Assembly (NCBI GenBank): GCA_964541075.1
Contig: CAZIPZ010000175.1
Location: 1-8,659 of the forward strand
Reading direction: 5' to 3'
DNA from: CAZIPZ01 sp964541075
GTDB lineage: Bacteria; Acidobacteriota; Terriglobia; 20CM-2-55-15
DNA length: 8,659 nucleotides
Shown here: in pieces, positions 1 to 7,597 of the stretch
How positions within the stretch are numbered: position 1 is the first letter of the stretch
Layout: every line of letters starts with the position of its first letter
Translations under genes and position numbers: made by a program
The notes under the pieces: generated by a model
What the model was told of the DNA's origin: nothing
Seen by the model: only the letters and a program-made list of their open reading frames with translations
The model's database searches: none

Positions 1-406
1 CAGCCTTATCCACGGCGCCCTGCATGAAGTCCAAACGATGTGTGAGGATGACCTGGGCGCCATAGGCGCGTAGCAGCGTGACGCGCTCCATGCTCACGTC
101 ATCCGGCATCGTCAGTATGACTTTGTAGCCCTTCGCCGCACCGACGATGGCCAGCCCGATTCCTGTATTTCCACTGGTCGCCTCCACGATTGTTCCACCA
201 GGCTTGAGTCGGCCATCTCGCTCGGCGGCTTCGATCATGCTTAATCCAATCCGATCCTTCACGCTACCGCCCGGATTGAACAGTTCGAGCTTTACAAGCA
301 TTTCAGCCCAGCCATCTTTCGGAAACCGCTTGAGCCGTATGATCGGAGTGGCGCCGATGACTTCACAAATACTGTCGTAAATTCGAGTGTGCATGAACCG
401 GTTCAT
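1..406 (-). CDS. cysK: Cysteine synthase, PLP-dependent (5' part, runs off the left edge)
   Basis: The product is an O-acetylserine sulfhydrylase-type enzyme, which makes cysteine from O-acetylserine and sulfide in the cytoplasm. Only the first 135 residues lie in the window. Visible marks are the N-terminal ICEVIGATPIIRL segment (about residues 13-25), the PLP-lysine motif NPGGSVKDR with K50 as the Schiff-base lysine, and the phosphate/substrate loop TSGNTG at 77-82. A stretch matching MPDDVSMERVTLLRAYGA follows at about 100-117. The start at 406 is preferred over the ATG at 394 because GAGGG sits about 7 bases upstream, while the second ATG has no ribosome site. The gene is divergent from the sigma-factor operon. 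A cystathionine beta-synthase or CysM paralogue shares these motifs, so the family is certain but the exact symbol is less so. No convincing sigma-70 promoter was seen in the spacer; a TTGTCA/TAATGA pair exists, but its -10 overlaps the start codon. Confidence 0.88.
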   Translation of the reverse strand, partial: MNRFMHTRIYDSICEVIGATPIIRLKRFPKDGWAEMLVKLELFNPGGSVKDRIGLSMIEAAERDGRLKPGGTIVEATSGNTGIGLAIVGAAKGYKVILTMPDDVSMERVTLLRAYGAQVILTHRLDFMQGAVDKA

Positions 407-472
407 TATCCCACCCTCAAGCGTATGACAAAGCTCAAACTGAACGTGGTCTGAAATCCCTGCGTAAAGTCC

Positions 473-501
473 GGAACTCCGGGCGCATCACGGTTGTCTA
501 A
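473..501 (+). promoter_or_regulatory. Candidate ECF sigma promoter for the sigma/anti-sigma operon
   Basis: GGAACT at 473-478 and GTCTAA at 496-501 are separated by 17 bases. This resembles the GGAAC(-35)/GTCTAA or TCTRA(-10) pattern known for many extracytoplasmic-function sigma factors. Transcription would start near 508, leaving a leader of about 36 bases before the sigma gene at 544. The -35 element lies inside a palindrome, CCGGAACTCCGG (471-482, 5-base arms, 2-base centre), which could be an operator or chance. The implied autoregulation is inference. The rest of the 407-543 spacer shows no other clear signal. Confidence 0.5.
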
Positions 502-543
502 TAAAACAGCCCCTTGAACAGTTATCACCTATGAAGGGCTGAA

Positions 544-1044
544 ATGCAGGAGACCGAGAAAGCTCAGTGGATCAGTGGAGCTCTGAAACGTCACGAGGCG
601 TCGTTGCTCCGATATTCCTCCTGGATCCTTGGAGACTCCGATCGAGCCAGGGAAATCGTCCAGGAGGTCTTCCTGCGATTGTGCAAGGAACAGCCCTCCC
701 GGCTCTCGAACCACCTGCCGCAATGGCTCTTTACGGTTTGCCGCAACCTGTCCTTCGATGCCCGCAGAAAGGAGATGCGAATGACTCGCCTTGAGGATGC
801 GGACTTTGGAATCAAATCCGATCTCGAAGACAAGCAGACGGTGAGCGAGATTAAACGGATTATTCAGACACTTCCCAAGAACCAGCGAGAGGTCCTTTAT
901 CTGAAGTTTCAGTGCGACCTTTCCTACAAAGAGATCAGCGATGTGACAAAGCTCTCAGTCAGCAACGTTGGATTTCTGATTCATACGGCCGTTCGAAGTA
1001 TTCGAGAACGGGTTCTTCCACAAACGGCAAGGAGAACGCCATGA
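544..1044 (+). CDS. ECF-type RNA polymerase sigma factor
   Basis: A 166-residue sigma-70 family protein with only regions 2 and 4, the usual size for an extracytoplasmic-function factor. Region 2 spans about 15-75 and contains GDSDRAREIVQEVFLRL, which matches the core-binding and -10 recognition helices, followed by QWLFTVCRNLSFDARRK. Region 4 spans about 95-150, with LPKNQREVLYLKF leading into the helix-turn-helix LSYKEISDVTKLSVSNVGFLIHTAVRSIRE that reads the -35 element. The start is supported by GAAGGG at 533-538, 5 bases before the ATG. The last bases overlap the start of the next gene as ATGA, so the pair is translationally coupled, typical of a sigma factor with its cognate anti-sigma. 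The gene probably drives its own promoter upstream. The regulon and inducing signal cannot be told from the window. Confidence 0.92.
   Translation: MQETEKAQWISGALKRHEASLLRYSSWILGDSDRAREIVQEVFLRLCKEQPSRLSNHLPQWLFTVCRNLSFDARRKEMRMTRLEDADFGIKSDLEDKQTVSEIKRIIQTLPKNQREVLYLKFQCDLSYKEISDVTKLSVSNVGFLIHTAVRSIRERVLPQTARRTP
1029..1034 (+). promoter_or_regulatory. Ribosome binding site deciding the start of the anti-sigma/VWA gene
   Basis: AAGGAG lies 6 bases before the ATG at 1041. It fixes the start there, not at the in-frame upstream codon at 912, which would put 43 extra residues inside the sigma gene. Confidence 0.85.
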
Positions 1045-3161
1045 CTATCGACCGAGATGATCCAAAATGGACAGCATATGTTCTGGGTGAGCTCGGTGAC
1101 GCGGAACGCGTCGAGCTTGAACGCGAGATCGCGTCTTCTCGAGAAGCAATGGAATTCATCGAGGAGCTTCGGCTTGCGACGGCAATGCTCAAGAGTGAGT
1201 TATCGCCGTCCTCAGCGCCGCTATTGAAGCCGGAGCAGCGCAATGCGATCCGTGCAGCGAGCATAGCCAACACGCGATCGGTGCGCGTGATGCGCGGTGC
1301 GGTGTGGGCGACGAGTATTGCAGCTGCGCTTTTAATTGTTGCGACGGTATCGATTCCGTCTTTGTTGCGGTCGCGCCAATCCGGCGTGCCGCAAGTTGCG
1401 ACCCTACCTGAAAGTTCAATCAGCGAACAGTATTCTTCACCGCCGCCGTCTCGAAGTGCTCAGAGTCTTGCGCCTCGTCGCGAAGACGCTGCGGCGCAAG
1501 AAGCTCAGGTTTCTCCATCTGCACTCCCCGTAGAGTCGAACGCAGCAAACACAGAGAAAAAGGAAAGCACTGGAGTGGCATACACGAAAGTTGCGCCGGC
1601 ATCGCCTGGTCCGCCGTCGCCTGTGTATAGCGGAGTCTTGGGCGGCGTTCTTCGAGATTCCGCCCAAACCGTAGGTCGAGCTGCAGCCGCTGCTCAGGAA
1701 ATGCGTCCGGTGTTGGATCGTCGCGATCCGCAGGGTTTCAATACGGAAGCGTATGACCGCATCATGGACAATCCGTTCATTCGCGTCAGTCAGAATCCCT
1801 TGTCAACGTTGTCGATTGATGTGGATACCGCGTCCTATGCCAACGTTCGGCGGTTTCTCAATCAGAACCAAATGCCGCCCAAAGACGCTGTGCGAATTGA
1901 AGAGCTGGTGAACTATTTCAGTTACAGCTATCCGGAACCCCGGATGGAACATCCTATCGCGGCCCATATGGAAGTAACATCCGTTCCGTGGAATCCAAGA
2001 CATAGGCTGGTCAAAATCGGAATTAAAGGCCGGCAGATCGATCTGAGCCGACGGCCGGCCAGTAACCTCGTCTTCTTGATCGACGTGTCAGGATCGATGC
2101 AGCCCCCGCAGAAGCTGCCTCTGCTAAAGAGCGCTATGAAACTGCTGGTGGATCAGTTGAACGAAAATGACCGCGTCTCGATCGTCGTATACGCGGGCGC
2201 TTCCGGAGTGGTGCTTCCTCCCACTAGCGGCGACAAGAAAGAGGTCATTATCAGAGCGCTGGAGAACCTTGAAGCGGGCGGGTCTACGAATGGAGCTTCG
2301 GGCATCCAGCTTGCGTATAACATGGCGGTATCCAACTTCATTCGCGGCGGCATCAATCGCGTGATTCTCGCAACCGATGGAGATTTCAATGTAGGTGTTA
2401 CGAATCAGGGTGATCTCACTCGCCTCATTGAGGACAAAGCCAGAAGCGGTGTCTTCTTGAGTGTCGCCGGTTTTGGAATGGGAAACCTGAAGGATTCCAC
2501 GCTTGAAAAGCTAGCCGATATCGGCAACGGCAATTACGCCTACATTGATTCCCTCAATGAGGCGCGAAAAGTTCTAGTCGAAGAGATGGGTGGAACATTG
2601 ATGACGATCGCGAAGGACGTGAAGATCCAGGTTGAATTCAACCCATCGCTCGTGAATGCGTACCGATTGATCGGTTATGAAAACAGGGTCCTGCGTCCGG
2701 AAGATTTCAATGACGACCTGAAAGATGCCGGCGATATGGGCGCCGGTCATACCGTGACTGCGTTGTTTGAGATTGTTCCTGCCGGGATGGACGTGCCCGC
2801 GTCAAGTGTAGATCCGCTGAAATACCAGGCTTTTGCCGCGCCTGTTCAGCGCGCACTCAGCGGGGAATTGTTGAATTTGAAAATTCGATACAAAGAGCCT
2901 GAAGAAAACCGAAGCAAACTATTGGAAGTTCCTTTGGTCGATCGCGGCGCCGATTTCGCAGCAGCCAGCTCGGACTTTCGTTTTGCTGCGGCCGTTGCGG
3001 AGTTTGGAATGATCTTGCGCGATTCTCCTTACAAGGGGAATGCGTCCTACGATGCGGTGCTGGATATCGCCGGTCCGAGCAAAGGCGTTGATAAAGGCGG
3101 CTACCGGGCCGAATTCATCGATCTCGTGCGGCGAGCGCGGGCACTGAACGAGCTAAGATAG
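1041..3161 (+). CDS. Membrane anti-sigma-like protein fused to a YfbK-type VWA module
   Basis: The 706-residue protein has an architecture that suggests an anti-sigma factor with an extracytoplasmic sensor. Residues 1-60 (DDPKWTAYVLGELGDAERVELEREI and following) resemble the acidic helical anti-sigma domain but have no HxxxCxxC zinc motif. A membrane helix follows at about 87-109, with Arg residues before it favouring a cytoplasmic N-terminus. Residues 110-240 are a Ser/Pro/Ala/Gln-rich linker. About 242-335 match the domain that precedes VWA in YfbK-like proteins (NPLSTLSIDVDTASYANVRRFL). The VWA domain covers about 341-515 with a complete MIDAS: D348-x-S350-x-S352, T416 and D446 (ATDGD). 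The remainder to 706 resembles the conserved YfbK C-terminal domain. MIDAS sites bind a divalent metal and a protein ligand. The ATGA overlap with the sigma gene makes this the likely cognate regulator. The sigma-binding role is inferred from context; the VWA and YfbK relation is clear. Confidence 0.88.
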   Translation: MTIDRDDPKWTAYVLGELGDAERVELEREIASSREAMEFIEELRLATAMLKSELSPSSAPLLKPEQRNAIRAASIANTRSVRVMRGAVWATSIAAALLIVATVSIPSLLRSRQSGVPQVATLPESSISEQYSSPPPSRSAQSLAPRREDAAAQEAQVSPSALPVESNAANTEKKESTGVAYTKVAPASPGPPSPVYSGVLGGVLRDSAQTVGRAAAAAQEMRPVLDRRDPQGFNTEAYDRIMDNPFIRVSQNPLSTLSIDVDTASYANVRRFLNQNQMPPKDAVRIEELVNYFSYSYPEPRMEHPIAAHMEVTSVPWNPRHRLVKIGIKGRQIDLSRRPASNLVFLIDVSGSMQPPQKLPLLKSAMKLLVDQLNENDRVSIVVYAGASGVVLPPTSGDKKEVIIRALENLEAGGSTNGASGIQLAYNMAVSNFIRGGINRVILATDGDFNVGVTNQGDLTRLIEDKARSGVFLSVAGFGMGNLKDSTLEKLADIGNGNYAYIDSLNEARKVLVEEMGGTLMTIAKDVKIQVEFNPSLVNAYRLIGYENRVLRPEDFNDDLKDAGDMGAGHTVTALFEIVPAGMDVPASSVDPLKYQAFAAPVQRALSGELLNLKIRYKEPEENRSKLLEVPLVDRGADFAAASSDFRFAAAVAEFGMILRDSPYKGNASYDAVLDIAGPSKGVDKGGYRAEFIDLVRRARALNELR

Positions 3162-3179
3162 CAGCCGTCATCTTCAGTT

Positions 3180-6100
3180 TCAGTGAAAGTCGTGCGACAT
3201 GACAGCAGCTTTACTCAGAGGTAGGATTTGGACATGCGCTGTTTTGACGGAAATAACGCCGTCCAGATTTTGCAGCCGACCTTCAATGAGAAGGAACTTA
3301 CCTTCGACAATTGCCATGCGATTTTTCTGGAAGATGTCCGGCGTAATGATGACATTGGAGATGCCGGTTTCATCTTCGAGGCTAAGGAAAACGAAACCCT
3401 TTGCAGTGCCGGGACGTTGGCGAGCGATGACTGCGCCGGCCACTCGAACATGCGCGCCGTTGCGAAATTTCTGAAGATCTTTCGCGGGAATTACGCTACG
3501 CGCGTTCATCTCCTTGCGGTAGTAGGCCATAGGATGCGGTCCCGTAGTCATGCCCGATCCATTGAAATCAGCTACAAGACGTTCTTCGGCAGTCATTGGA
3601 CGAAGAGGCGAAGCCTCGTCCGGAGTGTCGATGGTTTCCAGCAGCGGACCGGACTGGCGACAAGCGCGTTCAACTTGCCATAAGGCGTCACGCCGGTTGA
3701 TGTGGTGATCGGGTTTCAGAAAATTCAGCGCGCCCACTTCCGCCAACAAAATCATTTCGCGCTTTTGAAGCTCGGGAACCCGTCGCGTCAAATCCTCTAT
3801 TGAATAAAAAGGACATTCAGTTCTTGCCCGGACAAGAGCCTGCGCGGAAGATTCGCGCATTCCTTTGATGTACCGTAAGCCAATTCGCAGTCCATCTTTT
3901 TCAAGGGTGCACAACCAATCCGATCGCGTCACATCGATAGGTTTGATCTTCAACCCATGACGCTGCGCGTCTTTCACTAGTGTGGCCGGACTATAAAATC
4001 CCATAGGCTGATTGTTCAACATGGCGGCAGTGAAAGCCGCTAGATAGTGACACTTCAAATATGCACTTGCATATGCAATCAGCGCGAAACTTGCAGCGTG
4101 GGATTCCGGAAATCCATACAGTGCAAACGACGTAATAGAACGAACGATTTCCTCCTGCGGCGCGCCTGTGATTCCGTTTCGTTCCATTCCGGCGCGGAGC
4201 TTCACTTCAACTTCCTTCATTTTCCTTTCAGATCGCTTGAATCCAAAAGCGCGCCGCAATTCTTCGGCTTCGCCTCCGGTAAACCCGGCCGCGATCATAG
4301 CCACTCGCAACAATTGCTCCTGAAATAGCGGCACGCCCAATGTGCGTGAAAGAACTGGTTTAAGCGAAGGGTGTGGATACTGAACGGTTTCGCGTTTCTG
4401 TCGCCGCTTTAAATAAGGATGGACCATGTTTCCGACGATCGGACCGGGACGAATGATCGCGACCTGCACCACGATGTCGTAAAAATGTTCTGGGTGCATG
4501 CGCGGCAGACATGACATCTGAGCCCGGCTTTCGATTTGGAACATGCCAATGGTGTCTGCCTTTTGCAACGCAGCGTACACCTGAGGATCATCCTGCGGAA
4601 GATGAGCAAGATCGACTGTTTCATTATGGTGATTGCGGATCAGCTTCAATGAGTCTTCGAGAACAGCCATCATTCCAAGTCCGAGAAGATCGACTTTAAC
4701 GATCTTCATATCCGCGCAGTCATCTTTGTCCCACTGAACCACTACACGGCCCGGCATCGTGGCAGGTTCGAGCGGAACGACGGCGTCAAGCTGTCCCTGA
4801 CAGACAACCATTCCTCCGGAATGCTGGCCGAGGTGCCGGGGGAGATCCTGAAGCTTTGAACACAATTCCAGAAACTTGTGAATGCGAGGTTGGCGGAGAT
4901 CCATACCGGCTTGCATGAAGTGGGCTTGAAGAGTGTCCGACTCATCCTTGTATTCCCAGGTTCCCACGAGACTGGCTACTCGATCGAGAGTTGAAGGATC
5001 AAATCCTAAAACTTTGCCCACTTCACGCGCTGCCGAACGGCCGCGATATGTGATGATATTCGCAGTCATGGCAGCCCCGCGTTTTCCATAAAGGTCGTAA
5101 ACGTGTTGAATGACTTTTTCACGCTGATCGCCGCTGGGAAGATCCAGATCGATGTCCGGCCATTCGTCGCGTTCATCGGATAAAAATCGTTCGAACAGAA
5201 GATCCATCTTCACGGGATCGACGGCTGTGATTCCTAGCGCGTAACAAACGGCGCTGTTGGCGGCGGAGCCACGTCCCTGAACCAGAATGTTGTGTGTTTT
5301 GCAGTACCGCACGATCTCCCAAACAATGAGGAAGTAACCTTCAAGGTTGAGTTTTTCAATAAGAGCCAGTTCCCGTTGGATTTGCGTCCGAGATCTCGCG
5401 TCATAAGGACGAAACCGTTCAAGCGCGCCTTCTTCGGTGCGTTTTCGCAAAAACGACGCTGCTGTTTCGTTTTCACCTACGGGGTAGATGGGGAATTTAT
5501 ATCCGAGATCCTTTAAGGTGAATTGAAGCCGTGAAGACACCTCCAGTGTGTTGTCGATGGCTTCAGGCAAGTCGCGAAAAAGCTCGCCCATTGCAGCAAC
5601 TGGTTTTATATGACGTTCGGAATTGTGCTCGAGAAGGCGGCCTGCGGTTTCGAGAATTCTGTGATTTCTCAGACAGGTGAAGACATCTAGAATCTCACGC
5701 TGTTTTTCAAGTGCGTATCGCACGCCATTGGTTGCAAGCAAGGGAAAACCTAGAGACTTCGCAAGCTCTATAGCATGCTGATTGATCGCTTCTTCCTCTC
5801 GATTGAAATGCCGTTGCAATTCCACATAAACGTTTTCCTTTCCGAAAATGCCTGCAACACGGTCGAGTGTTTTTTTGCCGCTTCTGTGAGGAATGGATTT
5901 TGTAAGCACTCCATGTTCGCCTCCGGTTATGCAAATGAGACCCTTGGAATATTCGGCCAGTTCATCTTCTTCGATTGCGCCTTTACCTTTAGGCGATCGA
6001 AGCTTCATACGAGTCAGCAACCGGCAGAGATTTTGATAGCCTTCGCGAGTTTCGACGAGAAGGGCATATCGCGCACCTGTGCTGGCGGTGATTTCGGCGC

Positions 6101-6290
6101 CGACATGAGGTTGAATACCTGTCTTGCAAGACGCGAGATGGAATCGCGGTGCGCCATACACCCCGTCGCGATCGAGAACCGCCATGGCAGGAATTCCAAA
6201 TTCGGCGGCGACGCCTGCCAGTTCTTCAGGCAGAGAAGATCCTTCAAGGAAGCTGAAGGCTGAAGTCGCATGAAGTTCGACGTACTTCAA
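3180..6290 (-). CDS. dnaE2: Error-prone DNA polymerase III alpha-like subunit (DnaE2/ImuC)
   Basis: A 1036-residue C-family polymerase, about the usual length for DnaE2, which carries out translesion synthesis with ImuA and ImuB. The N-terminal PHP domain (about 1-200) begins ELHATSAFSFLEGSS; T9 and R41 replace usual metal-binding His positions, so its metal site looks degenerate. The palm holds GRGSAANSAVCYALGI (about 339-354) and the catalytic Asp triad D379 and D381 (PDIDLD) plus D534 (KVDLLGLG), with the same spacing as in E. coli DnaE. The Q-rich segment HLGQHSGGMV lies near 487-495, and PGPIVGNMVHPYLKR and FPESHAASFALIAYASAYLK follow. A helix-hairpin-helix region (about 800-855) and an OB fold (about 948-1015) end the protein. 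The start is TTG at 6290: GAAGGAG at 6298-6304 sits 7 bases upstream, and TTGA overlaps the imuB stop. It is the last gene of the cassette. Confidence 0.97.
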   Translation of the reverse strand: MKYVELHATSAFSFLEGSSLPEELAGVAAEFGIPAMAVLDRDGVYGAPRFHLASCKTGIQPHVGAEITASTGARYALLVETREGYQNLCRLLTRMKLRSPKGKGAIEEDELAEYSKGLICITGGEHGVLTKSIPHRSGKKTLDRVAGIFGKENVYVELQRHFNREEEAINQHAIELAKSLGFPLLATNGVRYALEKQREILDVFTCLRNHRILETAGRLLEHNSERHIKPVAAMGELFRDLPEAIDNTLEVSSRLQFTLKDLGYKFPIYPVGENETAASFLRKRTEEGALERFRPYDARSRTQIQRELALIEKLNLEGYFLIVWEIVRYCKTHNILVQGRGSAANSAVCYALGITAVDPVKMDLLFERFLSDERDEWPDIDLDLPSGDQREKVIQHVYDLYGKRGAAMTANIITYRGRSAAREVGKVLGFDPSTLDRVASLVGTWEYKDESDTLQAHFMQAGMDLRQPRIHKFLELCSKLQDLPRHLGQHSGGMVVCQGQLDAVVPLEPATMPGRVVVQWDKDDCADMKIVKVDLLGLGMMAVLEDSLKLIRNHHNETVDLAHLPQDDPQVYAALQKADTIGMFQIESRAQMSCLPRMHPEHFYDIVVQVAIIRPGPIVGNMVHPYLKRRQKRETVQYPHPSLKPVLSRTLGVPLFQEQLLRVAMIAAGFTGGEAEELRRAFGFKRSERKMKEVEVKLRAGMERNGITGAPQEEIVRSITSFALYGFPESHAASFALIAYASAYLKCHYLAAFTAAMLNNQPMGFYSPATLVKDAQRHGLKIKPIDVTRSDWLCTLEKDGLRIGLRYIKGMRESSAQALVRARTECPFYSIEDLTRRVPELQKREMILLAEVGALNFLKPDHHINRRDALWQVERACRQSGPLLETIDTPDEASPLRPMTAEERLVADFNGSGMTTGPHPMAYYRKEMNARSVIPAKDLQKFRNGAHVRVAGAVIARQRPGTAKGFVFLSLEDETGISNVIITPDIFQKNRMAIVEGKFLLIEGRLQNLDGVISVKTAHVQILPLSKAAVMSHDFH

Positions 6291-7597
6291 TCGTAGACTC
6301 CTTCAACAAACCAACGATCTTCCGCCGCATCCCAATGGATTCGATAAACTGAACCCAAAATTTCCACATCCCATTCCTCACGAGTCCAGACAGTTCCTAC
6401 ATTCCACCAATCTCCGCTCGTCCGCCAGGGGCCGCTGACGGTGATAACACGGCCATGAACGCCATGGAAGGCGACCCGGCATGGAATACGGTTGTGCGTT
6501 TCAACCGTTGCCTCCAGTCGTGGCCGAAACAATCGAAGAGCAATAAGAGTGAAGGAAGGCTTTGACCTTGAAAGATCTCCCGCAGGCTTTGAAAAGCTGA
6601 AACGCCGTTCGCCGGTGATTCCAAATTTTTTCATTCGGAAAGAATCCGGATGATGTGTATCGAGGACTTCAACCCCTCCAATATGGTTTTCACCCACGAC
6701 GGCGGCAATTCGAGCAAGAGTCAATTCCAGTTTTTCCGGCTCTGGCGACAATGGTGTGAATAATCCGTTCTGAATAACTCTCGGTTTAACCGGATCGACT
6801 TTGATGTGTGCTGCTGTAACGGCCTTTCCTGGAGGATGCGCCTCCAAATCCAAAATCAGCAGCTTCGTCAGAAGTCTTGAATTTCGAATAGGCAGTGGAA
6901 GACGCAGTACGCGGATGTATGCCCCCCTTAATTGATCTCTACGTAATGTGAGATGCACCTCGTGAGTCGACAGATTGCGCGCTTGCAAACGCCTGCATAT
7001 CTGTTCGATCAACCGTGAAAAAACGAATGTCAGCGGTTCAATGGTCTCGACCGCGTAATCGAATTCCATGCTTTCTTCAAACTGGGGCTCTTCCTTGTGC
7101 AGTATCAATGGCCGCATGCCGACGCCACGCGCGAGTTTATGAAGGTTGAGACCTTCCTGATCAAGCCTTGCGGTTACGTCAGCAGCTGGAAGCTTTGCAA
7201 ATGCTCCCAGGGTTGAAATACCCCAACGATTGAGGATCTCGAATATTTCGAAAGGCGGTGAAATGACTTCGAGTGGAAGATCCTGTAGGTATAGGTGCTC
7301 ACTTCCTTTTTTCAGGACGGTGAGTCCTGGAAGTCCACGCGCGGCTGCAATGGCCGCGTCAGGATTAGCTGCGATTGCGACATTGGCCGTCATCCCGACT
7401 GATGCGACCTGTTCCAGCACCTTTGCAGCGATGTCTTCGTTGGATCCGATTAGTCTTTCGAGCCCTTCAACATCGAATATGACTGTTCCGTGATCTGTCT
7501 GTTCCACTCGAGGGGAAAATGCGTACGCGCAATCGAGCAGAAGGCGCTGGTAAAACGCATCAGATGGAAAATTGAGAGCGAAAATGCATGCGTACAT
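6287..7597 (-). CDS. imuB: ImuB, catalytically inactive Y-family polymerase homologue (N-terminal internal deletion)
   Basis: A 436-residue mutasome protein that links ImuA and DnaE2 to the beta clamp. Recognisable parts are the first strand MYACIFALNFP, the palm segment YAFSPRVEQTDHGTVIFDVEGLERLIG (about 25-51), ANVAIAANPDAAIAAARGLPG, the fold around RWGISTLGAFAKLP, and the ImuB-typical tail GPWRTSGDWWNVG... ending RWFVEGVYD. The Asp-Glu pair of active Y polymerases is replaced (G37-T38 by my alignment to FDV). A clamp-binding-like QNGLF lies at 276-280. The usual 60-70 residues between the first strand and the helix before AFSPRVE appear absent, and the protein is short for the family. The start at 7597 is chosen because the family similarity begins there; the frame stays open to 7768 but the extra 57 residues are only a shadow of imuA. 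No Shine-Dalgarno is visible, so translation probably depends on coupling to imuA, which it overlaps by 38 bases. Confidence 0.93.
   Translation of the reverse strand: MYACIFALNFPSDAFYQRLLLDCAYAFSPRVEQTDHGTVIFDVEGLERLIGSNEDIAAKVLEQVASVGMTANVAIAANPDAAIAAARGLPGLTVLKKGSEHLYLQDLPLEVISPPFEIFEILNRWGISTLGAFAKLPAADVTARLDQEGLNLHKLARGVGMRPLILHKEEPQFEESMEFDYAVETIEPLTFVFSRLIEQICRRLQARNLSTHEVHLTLRRDQLRGAYIRVLRLPLPIRNSRLLTKLLILDLEAHPPGKAVTAAHIKVDPVKPRVIQNGLFTPLSPEPEKLELTLARIAAVVGENHIGGVEVLDTHHPDSFRMKKFGITGERRFSFSKPAGDLSRSKPSFTLIALRLFRPRLEATVETHNRIPCRVAFHGVHGRVITVSGPWRTSGDWWNVGTVWTREEWDVEILGSVYRIHWDAAEDRWFVEGVYD
6298..6304 (-). promoter_or_regulatory. Ribosome binding site for the TTG start of dnaE2
   Basis: GAAGGAG on the minus strand lies inside the 3' end of imuB, 7 bases before the TTG at 6290. 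Its strength and spacing support use of the rare start codon. Confidence 0.85.

Noticed and set aside
147..380. Plus-strand 77-codon open frame
   Set aside because: It is antisense to the cysteine synthase gene, whose K50 and TSGNTG motifs read clearly on the minus strand.
912..1040. 43-codon upstream extension of the anti-sigma/VWA gene
   Set aside because: It lies inside the sigma-factor region 4 coding sequence; AAGGAG and the ATGA overlap point to 1041.
3171..3199. Possible terminator hairpin between the convergent genes
   Set aside because: TTTCAGTGAAA and GTCGTGCGAC are short palindromes with 1-2 base centres and no T-run; they do not form a credible terminator.
3228..3683. Plus-strand 151-codon open frame
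   Set aside because: It lies wholly antisense to dnaE2, whose conserved OB and C-terminal segments are intact; the translation resembles no protein.
5775..6263. Plus-strand 162-codon open frame
   Set aside because: It is antisense to the PHP domain of dnaE2; it is Phe/Cys/Arg-rich in the way of a reverse shadow.
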